Source: Mayfieldus sp963841445 (GTDB lineage: Bacteria; Actinomycetota; Thermoleophilia; Solirubrobacterales; 70-9). Taken from it: a stretch of DNA of 64,000 bases. Under the pieces are notes generated by a model, which was not told where the DNA came from, ran no database searches, and worked only from the letters and a program-made list of their open reading frames with translations. The stretch lies in NCBI GenBank assembly GCA_963841445.1, contig CAWJCP010000002.1:1488001-1552000 (forward strand), read 5' to 3'. This document shows positions 26,014 through 34,362 of this stretch, piece after piece (position 1 is the stretch's first letter; every line of letters starts with the position of its first letter). A program made the translations under genes and the position numbers.

Positions 26014-26117
26014 CTACTTTCGATCCTAGGTGATTCGACCCGGCGTCCAAGCGCGCGTGAGACGAGGCGGTGCGCGGGACCCGGCTCCGCCTCCCCGCCT
26101 GAATAGATTCCCTGCCG

Positions 26118-26762
26118 ATGACCGACACAGACGTCGAGAAGCGGGTCGCCGCCGAAGCCGCGGCGGAGCTAGTGCAGGACGGGATGACGGTCGGGCTCGG
26201 GACCGGCTCCACGGTCGCCTTCCTGCTTCCGGCGTTGGCTGCGCGCGGCCTCGGCCTGCGCTGCGTCGCGACCTCGGTCGAGACCGAGCAGCGGGCCGGA
26301 GAGCTGGGCCTCGAGGTCGAGGCCTTCGATGCGCTGGTGCGGCTCGACATCGCGATCGACGGCGCCGACCAGATCGCGCCGGAGCGCTGGCTGGTCAAGG
26401 GCGGCGGCGGCGCCCACACCCGCGAGAAAATCGTCGCCGCGGCCGCCGAGCGCTTCGTGGTGATCGCGGACTCGGGCAAGCCCACCGACGCGATCGAGCC
26501 GCCGATCCCGCTGGAGCTGTTCGATTACGGGCTCTCGGCGACGCTGACCCGGCTCGCCGAGCTCGGCGACCTGCGACGCCGCGACGCGCCGCGGAGCCCC
26601 GACGGCGGCGTGATCGCCGACTACTACGGCGAGGTCGGCGACCCGGCCGAGCTCGCGGGGCGACTCTCCGCCGAGCCCGGGGTGATCGATCACGGGCTCT
26701 TCCCCCCCGCGATGGTCAGCGAAGTGCTGGTCGGACGCGGGACCGAAGTCGAGCGGATCTGA
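26118..26762 (+). CDS. rpiA: Ribose-5-phosphate isomerase A
   Basis: The 214-residue enzyme interconverts ribose-5-phosphate and ribulose-5-phosphate. The family blocks are all present: VGLGTGSTVAFLL (phosphate loop), IAIDGADQI (catalytic aspartates) and LVKGGGGAHTREKI (catalytic Lys/Glu region), followed by a VIADSGKPTD segment. The start is ATG 26118. It is transcribed divergently from tkt, so the two non-oxidative branch genes may share a regulatory region. Confidence 0.95.
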   Translation: MTDTDVEKRVAAEAAAELVQDGMTVGLGTGSTVAFLLPALAARGLGLRCVATSVETEQRAGELGLEVEAFDALVRLDIAIDGADQIAPERWLVKGGGGAHTREKIVAAAAERFVVIADSGKPTDAIEPPIPLELFDYGLSATLTRLAELGDLRRRDAPRSPDGGVIADYYGEVGDPAELAGRLSAEPGVIDHGLFPPAMVSEVLVGRGTEVERI

Positions 26763-26768
26763 GCGGGG

Positions 26769-27002
26769 CTAGACCTGGCCGTAGGGCAGATCGGGGAAAG
26801 TGCGGGCGTGTTCAGGGGTCGGCGGCCGCTCGTCGGCGCGAGTCTCGGCCGCGAGCGAATCGTCCTCGCTGGGCGCCAGCGAAATCTTCGCAATGTCCCA
26901 GTTTCCGCCACCGGCATCGTGCGGCACCCAGCGATGCGTCTCGCGGTCGGGATGCTCAGCGGCAAGCCGCTTGCAAGCCGTTTCGGCCTCCTCGCGGGTC
27001 AT
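26769..27002 (-). CDS. Small conserved hypothetical protein
   Basis: The 77-residue acidic protein starts with MTREEAETACKRLAAEHPDR and contains HRWVPHDAGGGNWDIAKI, which looks like a compact alpha-beta unit in which an N-terminal helix packs on a strand after a tryptophan-rich turn. It has no signal peptide or helix long enough to span a membrane. It is convergent with rpiA 7 bp away, and its ATG overlaps a possible upstream ATG of the divergent membrane-protein gene. No function is assigned. Confidence 0.7.
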   Translation of the reverse strand: MTREEAETACKRLAAEHPDRETHRWVPHDAGGGNWDIAKISLAPSEDDSLAAETRADERPPTPEHARTFPDLPYGQV

Positions 27003-27006
27003 GCCC

Positions 27007-27840
27007 TCAGGGTACCCTTACGAGGTCGTGGGGGTTCTCGGCCGGCTTCGACTCTCGTTCTGGATCGCCGTGCTCGGCGCGATCGTCCTCTACGTGTTCT
27101 TCGTGACCATCGCGGGCATCTCTCCCGTTCAGGTCGCCGGAGTGTCGATTGCCGTTGCGGCGCTGGCCGCCGTCTTCACCCTGCGCAGCTGGCACCTCGC
27201 CAACGAGCTCGCGGATCGCGGCGGCGACCCGCGACTGCGGCGCTCGATGAACAAGATCCGCGAGCGGCGCGGATTCTGAGTCGGCCGCGAGCGCGGCTCT
27301 CGAGCCGGTGGCGCGCGGCGCCGGCTCTGACTCGCGGAGCTCGAAGAGCGCCTCGAGCAGCTTGAACGCCGCCTCGGCGCCGTGGCGCGCGAAGACCATT
27401 CGCGCCGCGAATTCGCCGATCCCGTCTTCGAGATGCAGGGCCTGACGGCTGCCGATCACGATCCAGATCCGCACCCGCATCGCCACTCGTTCCGCGAAGC
27501 GGCGCAGCGGTCCGGCCGCCGGCGTCGCCCCCGCCCGGACCAGGCAGAGGTCGCGGCGCAGCTTGGTCAGCTGCCAGTCGCCGCGGCTGCCGACCGCCCG
27601 CTCGGCGTAGGGAAGCAGGCGCTGGCGCTCCGCGTGCGAGAGGCGGTCGTTGAGGCTGCGCAGATAGCCGCCGATCACTTTGCAGACGCACGTTGGACGA
27701 TCCGAGAACCGCTCGCCGGCCAGCAGCGAGGCCAGCTCGACCACGCAGACACCGTCGCGCGGCGAGGAATGCGAGCCGGCTGCAAGCCGCACTCTCCCCG
27801 AGTCGACCTGCCGCACGCCGATGACTGTTGCCCCTTCCAC
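27007..27840 (-). CDS. Conserved hypothetical protein; C-terminal third doubtful
   Basis: From GTG 27840, preceded by GGAG at 8 bp spacing, the frame encodes a soluble protein with LASLLAGERFSDRPTCVC and IGGYLRSLNDRLSHAERQRL blocks, then an alpha-helical region up to about 27290. The frame then stays open to 27007 only because it runs antisense to a small membrane-protein gene, and that part loses its own coding character. Either the real stop is lost through a frameshift near 27290 or the overlap is genuine. It follows pgl by 70 bp on the same strand, so it may be the third gene of gnd-pgl. Function unknown. Confidence 0.55.
   Translation of the reverse strand: MEGATVIGVRQVDSGRVRLAAGSHSSPRDGVCVVELASLLAGERFSDRPTCVCKVIGGYLRSLNDRLSHAERQRLLPYAERAVGSRGDWQLTKLRRDLCLVRAGATPAAGPLRRFAERVAMRVRIWIVIGSRQALHLEDGIGEFAARMVFARHGAEAAFKLLEALFELRESEPAPRATGSRAALAADSESAPLADLVHRAPQSRVAAAIRELVGEVPAAQGEDGGQRRNGNRHSGDLNGRDARDGHEEHVEDDRAEHGDPERESKPAENPHDLVRVP
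27028..27279 (+). CDS. Small two-helix membrane protein
   Basis: The 83-residue frame from GTG 27028 has two hydrophobic helices (around LSFWIAVLGAIVLYVFF and VAGVSIAVAALAAVFTL) and a basic, cytosolic-type tail ending MNKIRERRGF. An in-frame ATG at 27001 would add nine residues but overlaps the start of the minus-strand neighbour. The hydrophobic pattern suggests this frame is the real coding strand here rather than the antisense one. No family recognised. Confidence 0.6.
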   Translation: MGVLGRLRLSFWIAVLGAIVLYVFFVTIAGISPVQVAGVSIAVAALAAVFTLRSWHLANELADRGGDPRLRRSMNKIRERRGF

Positions 27841-27910
27841 GATCAGTGCTCCTCTACCCGATTCTAGGCTGAGTACGGGCGGATGCCGCCGGTTCCCCCG
27901 ACCCACGAGG

Positions 27911-28576
27911 CTAACCGGCGGCGGCGCGGTCCGCAAGCACTATCGACTCCTCGGCCTCGACCCGGCCCGCGGGTATCGAGCGCTCGTTGGCGAGCAGCCA
28001 ACCGAGCGCCTCGCGCTTGCTCTCCCCTGTGATCAGCCAGAGCAGCGCCCCCGCCCGCTCCAGCTCCGGGTAGGTAAGGGTGAGTCGGCGGTGGCCCTGA
28101 TACTCGCCGGTGACCGCGACGCGGCGATCGTGAGCCTCAAGGACCGGGTCCCCGGGGACCAGCGACGCGGTGTGCCCGTCGGGGCCGATCCCGAGGTGGA
28201 CGAGATCGATGCGCTCGGGCAGCAGCGCCGCGTAGGCGGCCGCCGCAAGCTCGAGGTCGTCGTCGGTGACCGGCATCGGCCGCACCCGCTCGCGCGCCGC
28301 CTCAGGCAGGGTGGTGAGCAGATGGGTCAGGTTTCGGTCGTCGTCGCCATCGGGCGCAACCCGCTCGTCGACCTGGAGCACCTCGACTCTCTCCCAATCG
28401 ACCTCCAGCTCGCCGAGCCTCCGATACATCTCCCAGGGCCCGGTGCCGCCGCTGGCGGCAAAGGAAAACCCGCCCCGCTGGGAGATCGCCTCGGCGGCAG
28501 AGGTGGCGATCAGCTCGGCCCCGCGCCGGGCCGCAGCCTCGGAATCGGGCAGGACCTCGAGCTGGTGCTCGGTCAC
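27911..28576 (-). CDS. pgl: 6-phosphogluconolactonase
   Basis: The 221-residue DevB-type enzyme hydrolyses 6-phosphogluconolactone, the second step of the oxidative pentose phosphate pathway. Signature regions are FAASGGTGPWEMYRRL, VLQVDERVAPDGDDDRN and DLVHLGIGPDGHTASLVPG, as in the NagB-like fold. GTG 28576 overlaps the gnd stop as GTGA (28573-28576), so it is translationally coupled to gnd. Confidence 0.94.
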   Translation of the reverse strand: MTEHQLEVLPDSEAAARRGAELIATSAAEAISQRGGFSFAASGGTGPWEMYRRLGELEVDWERVEVLQVDERVAPDGDDDRNLTHLLTTLPEAARERVRPMPVTDDDLELAAAAYAALLPERIDLVHLGIGPDGHTASLVPGDPVLEAHDRRVAVTGEYQGHRRLTLTYPELERAGALLWLITGESKREALGWLLANERSIPAGRVEAEESIVLADRAAAG

Positions 28577-29589
28577 TGAGGTTTTTCCTGATGCCCGCCG
28601 AACTGCTGGCGCATCGCCGAGAGGACCTTGTCGGCGAAGTCGTCAAGGCCGCGGGAGGCGAAGCGCGAGTAGAGCGCCGTGGTCAGGACCGGCGCCGGCA
28701 CCCCTTCCTCGATCGCCGCGATCGAGGTCCAGCGACCCTCGCCGGAGTCCGAGACGCGGCCCTTGAAGTCGGAGAGGTCGGGGGAATCGCGCAGCGCCGA
28801 TGCGGTGAGATCCAGGAGCCAGGACCCGATCACGCTGCCCCGTCGCCAAACCTCCGCGACCTCGGGCACGTCGATCTCGTACTGGTAGTACTCGGGGCGC
28901 TCCAGCGGCGCGGTCTCGGCGTCGCCGGCGGCCTCGCTGCGGCCTGCGTCGCCGTTGTGGAGGATGTTGAGGCCCTCGGCGTAGGCGGCCATCACGCCGT
29001 ACTCGATCCCGTTGTGGACCATCTTCACGAAGTGGCCCGCGCCGCTCGGCCCGCAGTGCAGGTAGCCCTGCTCGGCCGGCGAGGGGTCGCCCTCGCGCCC
29101 CGGCGTGCGCTCGGCCGCGTCGACGCCGGGGGCGAGCGATGCGAAGACCGGCTCCAGCCGCTCGTAGGCCTCTTCCGGGCCGCCGATCATCAGGCAGTAG
29201 CCGCGCTCGAGGCCGAAGACGCCGCCGCTGGTGCCGCAGTCGAGGTAGTCGATTCCCTTCTCCCCCAGCGCCGCAGCCCGGCGAATGTCGTCGTGGTAGT
29301 AGGAGTTGCCGCCGTCGATGATCGCGTCGCCCGAGTCCAGCCGCTCGGCGAGGTCGTCGACCGCCTTCTCGGTGATCTCGCCCGCCGGGACCATCACCCA
29401 GGCCGCCCGCGGCTTCGCGAGCTTGGCGACGAAGTCGTCGAGGTCCGACGCGCCTGTCGCCCCCTCGCCCTCCAGCTGCTTGACCGCGTCGGCGCTGACG
29501 TCGTAGACCACGCATTCATGCCCGTCGCCGATCAGGCGCCGAACGATGTTGGCGCCCATGCGTCCGAGTCCGACCATCCCGAGCTGCAT
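28573..29589 (-). CDS. gnd: 6-phosphogluconate dehydrogenase (decarboxylating), short form
   Basis: The 338-residue enzyme oxidises and decarboxylates 6-phosphogluconate to ribulose-5-phosphate. It opens with the dinucleotide-binding GMVGLGRMGANIVRRL, has IDGGNSYYHDD and YLDCGTSGGVFGL, and the catalytic lysine lies in GHFVKMVHNGIEYG. The length matches the short YqeC/GndA-like branch rather than the ~470-residue form. It starts at ATG 29589, only 38 bp from the divergent zwf start, and is coupled to pgl downstream. Confidence 0.94.
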   Translation of the reverse strand: MQLGMVGLGRMGANIVRRLIGDGHECVVYDVSADAVKQLEGEGATGASDLDDFVAKLAKPRAAWVMVPAGEITEKAVDDLAERLDSGDAIIDGGNSYYHDDIRRAAALGEKGIDYLDCGTSGGVFGLERGYCLMIGGPEEAYERLEPVFASLAPGVDAAERTPGREGDPSPAEQGYLHCGPSGAGHFVKMVHNGIEYGVMAAYAEGLNILHNGDAGRSEAAGDAETAPLERPEYYQYEIDVPEVAEVWRRGSVIGSWLLDLTASALRDSPDLSDFKGRVSDSGEGRWTSIAAIEEGVPAPVLTTALYSRFASRGLDDFADKVLSAMRQQFGGHQEKPQ

Positions 29590-29627
29590 AGCGGCATCCT
29601 ACGCGCCGGCGAGCTAGCCTCTCGGCG

Positions 29628-31043
29628 GTGAGCGATCAGCAGGCCGACGCGCTGGTGATCTTCGGGATCACCGGCGACCTGGCGCGCAAGATGACCTTCC
29701 GGGCGCTCTACCGGCTCGAGCGCCGCGGCCGCCTGCACTGCCCGATCATCGGCGTCGGCCGGCGCGCCGACTGGGGCCACGAGGATTTGCGCAGCCGCGC
29801 TCGCGAGTCGATCACCGAGACGGTGCCCGACTTCGACGAGAAGGTCTTCGCAAAGCTCGCGGAGCGGATGATCTTCGTCTCCGGCGACTACACGGAACCG
29901 GCCACCTACAAGGAGTTGGCCGAGGCGCTGCAGGGCAAATCGGTGCCGGTCTTCTATCTCGAGGTGCCGCCGTCGCTGTTTTCGACCGTCACCCACGGGC
30001 TTCACGACGCCGGGCTCACCAACGGCGCCCGGGTCGTGGTCGAGAAGCCGTTCGGTCACGACCTCGACTCGGCCCGGGAGCTCAACGAGGAGCTCAGCGA
30101 GGTCCTCGAGGAGGACCAGATCCTGCGCATCGACCACTTCCTCGGCAAGGAGCCGGTCATGGACGTCACCTACCTGCGCTTCGCGAACTCGCTGCTGGAG
30201 CCGATCTGGAACCGCCAGCACGTCTCCCACGTCCAGATCACCATGGCCGAGGACTTCGGGGTCGAGGACCGGGGCCGCTTCTACGACCCGGTCGGCGCCC
30301 TGCGCGACGTGGTCCAGAACCACATCCTCCAGGTCCTCGGCCTGGTCGCGATGGAGCCGCCGACCGGCAACGCCGAGGACTCGGTTCGCGACAAGAAGCT
30401 GGAGCTCTTCAAGGCGGTTCGCTCCGCGGACCCGAAGCGCTACGTGCGCGGCCAGTACGACGGCTACCGGAAGATCGACGGGGTCGATTCGAAGTCCGCC
30501 ACCGAGACGTTCGTGGCCCTGGAGCTGGAGATCAACAGCTGGCGCTGGGAGGGCGTTCCGTTCTTCATCCGGGCCGGCAAGTGCATGCCGGTCCGGGAGA
30601 CCGAGGTGAACGTGGTCTTCAAGCGGCCGCCCCGACTCGGCGTCGGCCCACGCGCCCGCCCGGATCCGAACCAGATCACGATCCGCATCGATCCGACCCC
30701 GGGGGCGCGGATCCGCTTCCTGTCCAAGAAGGCCGGTGTGGAGGCCTACGAGCCGGCCGACTTCACGGTGCTCTTCGAGCGCCGGCCCGGCGAGGACCCC
30801 GAGCCCTACGAGCGCCTGCTCGACGATGCGCTGCGCGGCGAGCATGGTCTCTTCACCCGCGAGGAGGACGTCGAGCAGACCTGGAGGATCGTGCAGCCGC
30901 TTCTCGACGACCCGCCGCCGGTCGAGGCCTACGAGCCCGGGACATGGGGGCCGCCGGGTGCCGGCCAGCTCTGCCGCGGGATCTGCGAGTGGTATGAGCC
31001 CTGGCTTCCCGGGGACGGCGCGGCCCCGTCGGTGCCGAGCTGA
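29628..31043 (+). CDS. zwf: Glucose-6-phosphate 1-dehydrogenase
   Basis: The 471-residue enzyme makes 6-phosphogluconolactone and NAD(P)H, the entry step of the oxidative pentose phosphate pathway. The nucleotide-binding segment is FGITGDLARKM, EKPFGHDL follows, and the active-site RIDHFLGKE motif is intact, with the helix-rich C-terminal half to LCRGICEWYE. GTG 29628 is used. It is divergent from gnd with a 38 bp gap, so the three oxidative-branch genes are probably expressed together from overlapping promoters. Confidence 0.96.
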   Translation: MSDQQADALVIFGITGDLARKMTFRALYRLERRGRLHCPIIGVGRRADWGHEDLRSRARESITETVPDFDEKVFAKLAERMIFVSGDYTEPATYKELAEALQGKSVPVFYLEVPPSLFSTVTHGLHDAGLTNGARVVVEKPFGHDLDSARELNEELSEVLEEDQILRIDHFLGKEPVMDVTYLRFANSLLEPIWNRQHVSHVQITMAEDFGVEDRGRFYDPVGALRDVVQNHILQVLGLVAMEPPTGNAEDSVRDKKLELFKAVRSADPKRYVRGQYDGYRKIDGVDSKSATETFVALELEINSWRWEGVPFFIRAGKCMPVRETEVNVVFKRPPRLGVGPRARPDPNQITIRIDPTPGARIRFLSKKAGVEAYEPADFTVLFERRPGEDPEPYERLLDDALRGEHGLFTREEDVEQTWRIVQPLLDDPPPVEAYEPGTWGPPGAGQLCRGICEWYEPWLPGDGAAPSVPS

Positions 31044-31044
31044 G

Positions 31045-31533
31045 ATGAGCGGCGAGGGAAGCAACCGAGTGGTGGACCGGGTCATTTCCGGCGTCGCCTC
31101 GACCCGCCCCATGTCCTGGTTCTACGTCAACGTCGCACCCTCGTTGGACCGCGCGCTGCTGCGCTTGACCGCGGGAAAGATCACCACCGGGGGCCGGCAC
31201 CGGGTCGGCTTTCTGCGGGTCAGAGGGGCAAAGAGCGGGATCGAGCGGGTGACGCCGCTCGTCTACACCCTCGACGCGCAGAAGGTGATCCTGGTCGCCT
31301 CGCGAGGTGGCGACGTGAAGCACCCGGCCTGGTACCGAAATCTGGTCGCCAATCCCGAGGTGCGCTTCTCGTTCGACGGCGAGGAGAAGCGCTACCGGGC
31401 CAGGGAGCTGGACGGCCCCGAGCGCGAGCGCGCCTGGGATCTCGCGGTGCGCCGCTACGGCGGCTATGCGGCCTATCAGCGCCGTGCGGGCGAGCGCCGG
31501 ATTCCGGTCATGCTGCTCGAGCCTCGCGATTAG
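31045..31533 (+). CDS. Nitroreductase/deazaflavin-dependent (F420-type) oxidoreductase
   Basis: The 162-residue split-barrel protein resembles the Ddn-like family, whose members use cofactor F420 in actinobacteria. Visible features are VGFLRVRGAKSGIERVTPLVY, the VASRGGDVKHPAWYRNLVANPEV block that binds the cofactor phosphate, and a YGGYAAYQRR C-terminal region. The start is ATG 31045, one base after the zwf stop (TGAGATG), so it is in the zwf transcript. F420 reduction by a glucose-6-phosphate dehydrogenase is known in mycobacteria, but this zwf is the NAD(P) type, so the pairing may only reflect co-expression. Confidence 0.88.
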   Translation: MSGEGSNRVVDRVISGVASTRPMSWFYVNVAPSLDRALLRLTAGKITTGGRHRVGFLRVRGAKSGIERVTPLVYTLDAQKVILVASRGGDVKHPAWYRNLVANPEVRFSFDGEEKRYRARELDGPERERAWDLAVRRYGGYAAYQRRAGERRIPVMLLEPRD

Positions 31534-31607
31534 TACAAACGTCCAGCCCGAGGGCCGGCTGCGACCTCGCCCTCAGCGAACCCGGCCGCGCGCCGATATC
31601 TAAGGCC

Positions 31608-32684
31608 ATGACCGCAAGGTCCTCATGGCTGTGCCCCACCGATCTCGATCGGACGCGCGTCGTCGAGGCGAGCGATCGCGTGCGCCGCTCGCGGATCCTG
31701 ATCTGGTCCGTGATCGGGGTCTCGATCATGTTGCTCGCGCCCTGGAACGGATGGCTGGTGATGCTGCTGTTCGTCCCGGCCGGCGTCAACCTCGCGATCC
31801 TCGAGCTGATGCTGAAGCGCAGCACGCGCCCGGAGCGTTGGGCCTTCGGGACGATGGCGTTCCTGATGTTCTTGTTCGCTGCCGCAATCCCGCTCACCGG
31901 CGGGGCCGACAGCGCCGCCATCCCGCTGGTGATCATCCCAGCCGCCGTCGCCCCGATGCGGTTCCGGGGCGTAGTCGTGCTTGCACTAGGCGCGCTCACG
32001 GCCGCGACCCTTCTCGCGGTCACCTTCGGCCTCGACACCGCCGCGGCTCTCGACGACCCACGTCTGATCGGGACCACGATCGCGTTGCTGATCTGCGTCA
32101 CGCTTGCCAACTGGGCCCTGGTCGAGGCTGAAATGACCCAGCGCGACGCGGCGACCCTCGACCAGCTCACCGGGCTGCTGAACCGCAAGGCGCTGGAGCC
32201 GAGGGCGCTGGAAGTCGAGCAGCAGGCCCACCTCACAGGCGAGCCGGTGACCTTGATCACCAGCGACCTCGACGGCTTCAAGGCCGTCAACGACTCCCAC
32301 GGACACGACCGCGGCGACGCGGTCCTGCAATCGGTCGCTTATGAGATGCGCAAGGCGCTGCGCTCCTTCGAGCTCTTCTACCGGCTCGGCGGCGAGGAGT
32401 TCCTCGTCCTAATGCCGGGAATCGAGCTGCAGGACGGTGTCGTCGTGGCCGAGCGGCTGCGAAAGACCCTCGAGGAGGTGCGCCCGGGAGGCCTGCACGT
32501 GACCGCCTCGTTTGGAGTCAGCGCTGCAGCCGGCAAGGACTTCAACTACACCCGCCTCTTCAAGGCCGCCGACGAGGCCCTCTACGAGGCCAAGGAAGCG
32601 GGGCGCAACCGCGTCGTCGCGGCCGGCGTCCCGGAGCCGATTCCGGCGCCCGTCGCCGAACCGGAATTGGCGCCGGTCGGCTGA
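31608..32684 (+). CDS. Membrane-anchored diguanylate cyclase (GGDEF)
   Basis: The 358-residue protein has about five to six hydrophobic helices in residues 28-180 as a membrane sensor, then a GGDEF domain from about 185. The active site reads LGGEEFLVL (GGEEF variant, normally active), preceded by DQLTGLLNRKAL and SDLDGFKAVNDSHGHDRGD, and followed by ADEALYEAKEAGRNRV. It should make cyclic di-GMP in response to an unknown membrane signal. The C-terminus is proline-rich. No EAL domain is fused. The start is ATG 31608. Confidence 0.93.
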   Translation: MTARSSWLCPTDLDRTRVVEASDRVRRSRILIWSVIGVSIMLLAPWNGWLVMLLFVPAGVNLAILELMLKRSTRPERWAFGTMAFLMFLFAAAIPLTGGADSAAIPLVIIPAAVAPMRFRGVVVLALGALTAATLLAVTFGLDTAAALDDPRLIGTTIALLICVTLANWALVEAEMTQRDAATLDQLTGLLNRKALEPRALEVEQQAHLTGEPVTLITSDLDGFKAVNDSHGHDRGDAVLQSVAYEMRKALRSFELFYRLGGEEFLVLMPGIELQDGVVVAERLRKTLEEVRPGGLHVTASFGVSAAAGKDFNYTRLFKAADEALYEAKEAGRNRVVAAGVPEPIPAPVAEPELAPVG

Positions 32685-32795
32685 GCCTGGCTGGCGGCCG
32701 ACCAGGCAGTTGACCCCCTAAGGCGCCAGTCCCGGACCCTGAACGCCCGGTCAGTCAAGGCCGTGGTACGGCCGATATTGGCCAGTCGGCCAGGG

Positions 32796-32933
32796 ATGGT
32801 GAGTCGAAGAGGACAGACTCTGGGACGGTTCGCTGTCAAGCGGCCCGCGGTGGTGATCGCCGTAGTGATGGTGATCACCGCTGTTGGCCTGCGCCACGCT
32901 CACCCCGCGGCATCGCTTTCGCGGCGGTGCTGA
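32796..32933 (+). pseudogene. N-terminal fragment resembling an RND/MMPL-type exporter
   Basis: A 45-codon frame from ATG 32796 begins MVSRRGQTLGRFAVKRP and continues into a hydrophobic helix (VVIAVVMVITAVG), the typical first helix of MMPL/RND exporters, then stops in the next gene's sequence. No later exporter domain follows; the sequence changes within about 30 bp to the C-terminal remnant of an unrelated enzyme. It looks like one side of a deletion or assembly junction. The exporter assignment is tentative because so little remains. Confidence 0.4.
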
Positions 32934-33403
32934 TCCTCTGCGTCGACGGCAAGATCGACGACCCGGGCGCGGCGATCATGGACGCCGCCTGGCCGAAGAT
33001 CGCCGACGCTTTCATGGCCTCCAAGCTCGGCCCGCAGCTCGACGAGCTCGACTCGCTCTTCTCGCGCTTCGACCTGCCCCCCGGGGGCCAGTACGACGGC
33101 TGGTACCAGTACTTCGATCGCGACATCCGCCGCCTGCTCGGCCAGCATCAGGCGCAGCCGCTGCAAAATCGCGATTGCGGCGACGGCAGCCTCAGCGCTT
33201 GCCGCAGCGCGGTCTGGGGCGCGATCGCGCAGGCCGGTTCCGAGCTGACCGCCTCACAGGGGACCTCGAATCCCGGCCTCTGGCGCTCCGACGCGACCCG
33301 CGAGCGAATCCACTTCGCGCCCGGGCTGCTGCCGACGACGATGCGCTACACGAACCGGCCGAGCGGCATCCAGCAGGTGATCAGCTTCGACCGCCACCGC
33401 TGA
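32927..33403 (+). pseudogene. C-terminal fragment of a penicillin-acylase-like hydrolase
   Basis: The 158-residue frame lacks any start region and begins inside a domain (DGKIDDPGAAIMDAAWPKI). It resembles the C-terminal part of the penicillin acylase/amidohydrolase (Ntn) family, including a late MRYTNRPSGIQQVISF segment like the NRP...Q ending of that family. The catalytic N-terminal serine of the beta chain would lie upstream and is absent. It therefore cannot be a functional acylase. It abuts an exporter-like N-terminal fragment, suggesting that a deletion joined two genes. Confidence 0.5.
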
Positions 33404-33419
33404 GCGCCCCCAGGACGGC

Positions 33420-33453
33420 GATTGCCGCTGGCCTGTGATTGCCGCTGGCCTGT
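33420..33453. repeat. Two tandem copies of a 17 bp unit
   Basis: GATTGCCGCTGGCCTGT is present twice in direct tandem between the acylase-like remnant and the exonuclease gene. It is probably a recent slippage duplication; I see no regulatory meaning. Confidence 0.8.
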
Positions 33454-33498
33454 AAATCGCCGTACTCGCCGGATGGCGCCGATCGAGATACTGCGGGC

Positions 33499-34353
33499 GT
33501 GGCTCCGCTGCTCGCCGTCGATGCGCCCTCGATGCTCTTTCGGGCCTACTACGCCCTGCCCAACTCGATCAAGGGCAGCGATGGACAGCCGGTCAACGCG
33601 CTGCTCGGCGGCGCCAACCTGATCCTCCGTGAGGTCGAGGAGCATAAGCCCCGCGCGGTCGTGCTGTGCTATGGGCCCGACGCCGCCCACTACCGGGTCG
33701 AGCTGCTACCCGCCTACCACGCCGATCGCGAGGAGCTGCCCGATGAATTCGCGCCCCAGTTCGCCGCCAGCCGCGACTTCTTCGAGTCCTTCGGATGGAC
33801 TGTGGCGAGCGACGACAGCCTCGAGGCCGACGACCTGCTCGGCACCTACGCACGCCTCGAGGATGAGGCGGGCGGTCGGGCGCTGCTGCTGACCGGCGAC
33901 CGCGACATGTTCCAGTGCGTCAATGAGCGAGTCACGATGCTCTACGTCCGCACCGGCTCGCCGGGCTCCGAGCCGATCGACCCCGGGGAGGTCAAGCGGC
34001 GATACGGGATCCCGCCCGCGCTCGTCCCGGACTTCATCGCCCTGCGCGGCGACCCGTCCGACGGCATTCCCGGCGCCAAGGGCGTGGGCCCGAAGACAGC
34101 GGCCGAGCTTCTGCAGCGTCACGGCTCGCTCGAGAAGGTGCTCGAGGGGGCGATCCGCGAGGCGCGGCCTCGCCTGCGCACGACGCTGGTCGAATCCCGC
34201 GACGATCTGCTCGCCTACAAGCAGATCGCGACCCTTCAGGACGCCTCCGTGAAGCGGCCACGCGACAAGGCCACGGACTGGCGCAAGGCCGCAAACGCCG
34301 CCCGCGAGCGAGGCATGAACCGGCTCGCCGACCGGCTCGGGGCGGCGGCCTGA
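33499..34353 (+). CDS. 5'-3' exonuclease (DNA polymerase I N-terminal domain type)
   Basis: The 284-residue protein is a stand-alone flap/5'-3' exonuclease. It has the metal-ligand carboxylates in LLAVDAPSMLFRAYYAL, in DDSLEADDLLGTYA and in LLLTGDRDMFQ, and the helix-hairpin-helix DNA-binding segment IPGAKGVGPKTAAELL. GTG 33499 starts just before the conserved LLAVDA strand; a longer upstream frame lacks coding character. Such proteins process Okazaki fragments or repair flaps and exist beside a full polI in many actinobacteria. Confidence 0.92.
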   Translation: MAPLLAVDAPSMLFRAYYALPNSIKGSDGQPVNALLGGANLILREVEEHKPRAVVLCYGPDAAHYRVELLPAYHADREELPDEFAPQFAASRDFFESFGWTVASDDSLEADDLLGTYARLEDEAGGRALLLTGDRDMFQCVNERVTMLYVRTGSPGSEPIDPGEVKRRYGIPPALVPDFIALRGDPSDGIPGAKGVGPKTAAELLQRHGSLEKVLEGAIREARPRLRTTLVESRDDLLAYKQIATLQDASVKRPRDKATDWRKAANAARERGMNRLADRLGAAA

Positions 34354-34362
34354 GCGCCGCGC

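Noticed and set aside
24049..26106. A 685-codon plus-strand open frame over transketolase
   Set aside because: Antisense to tkt, with no recognisable domain; the lack of stops comes from high GC at third positions.
29532..31112. A 526-codon minus-strand open frame over zwf
   Set aside because: Antisense shadow of an unmistakable glucose-6-phosphate dehydrogenase.
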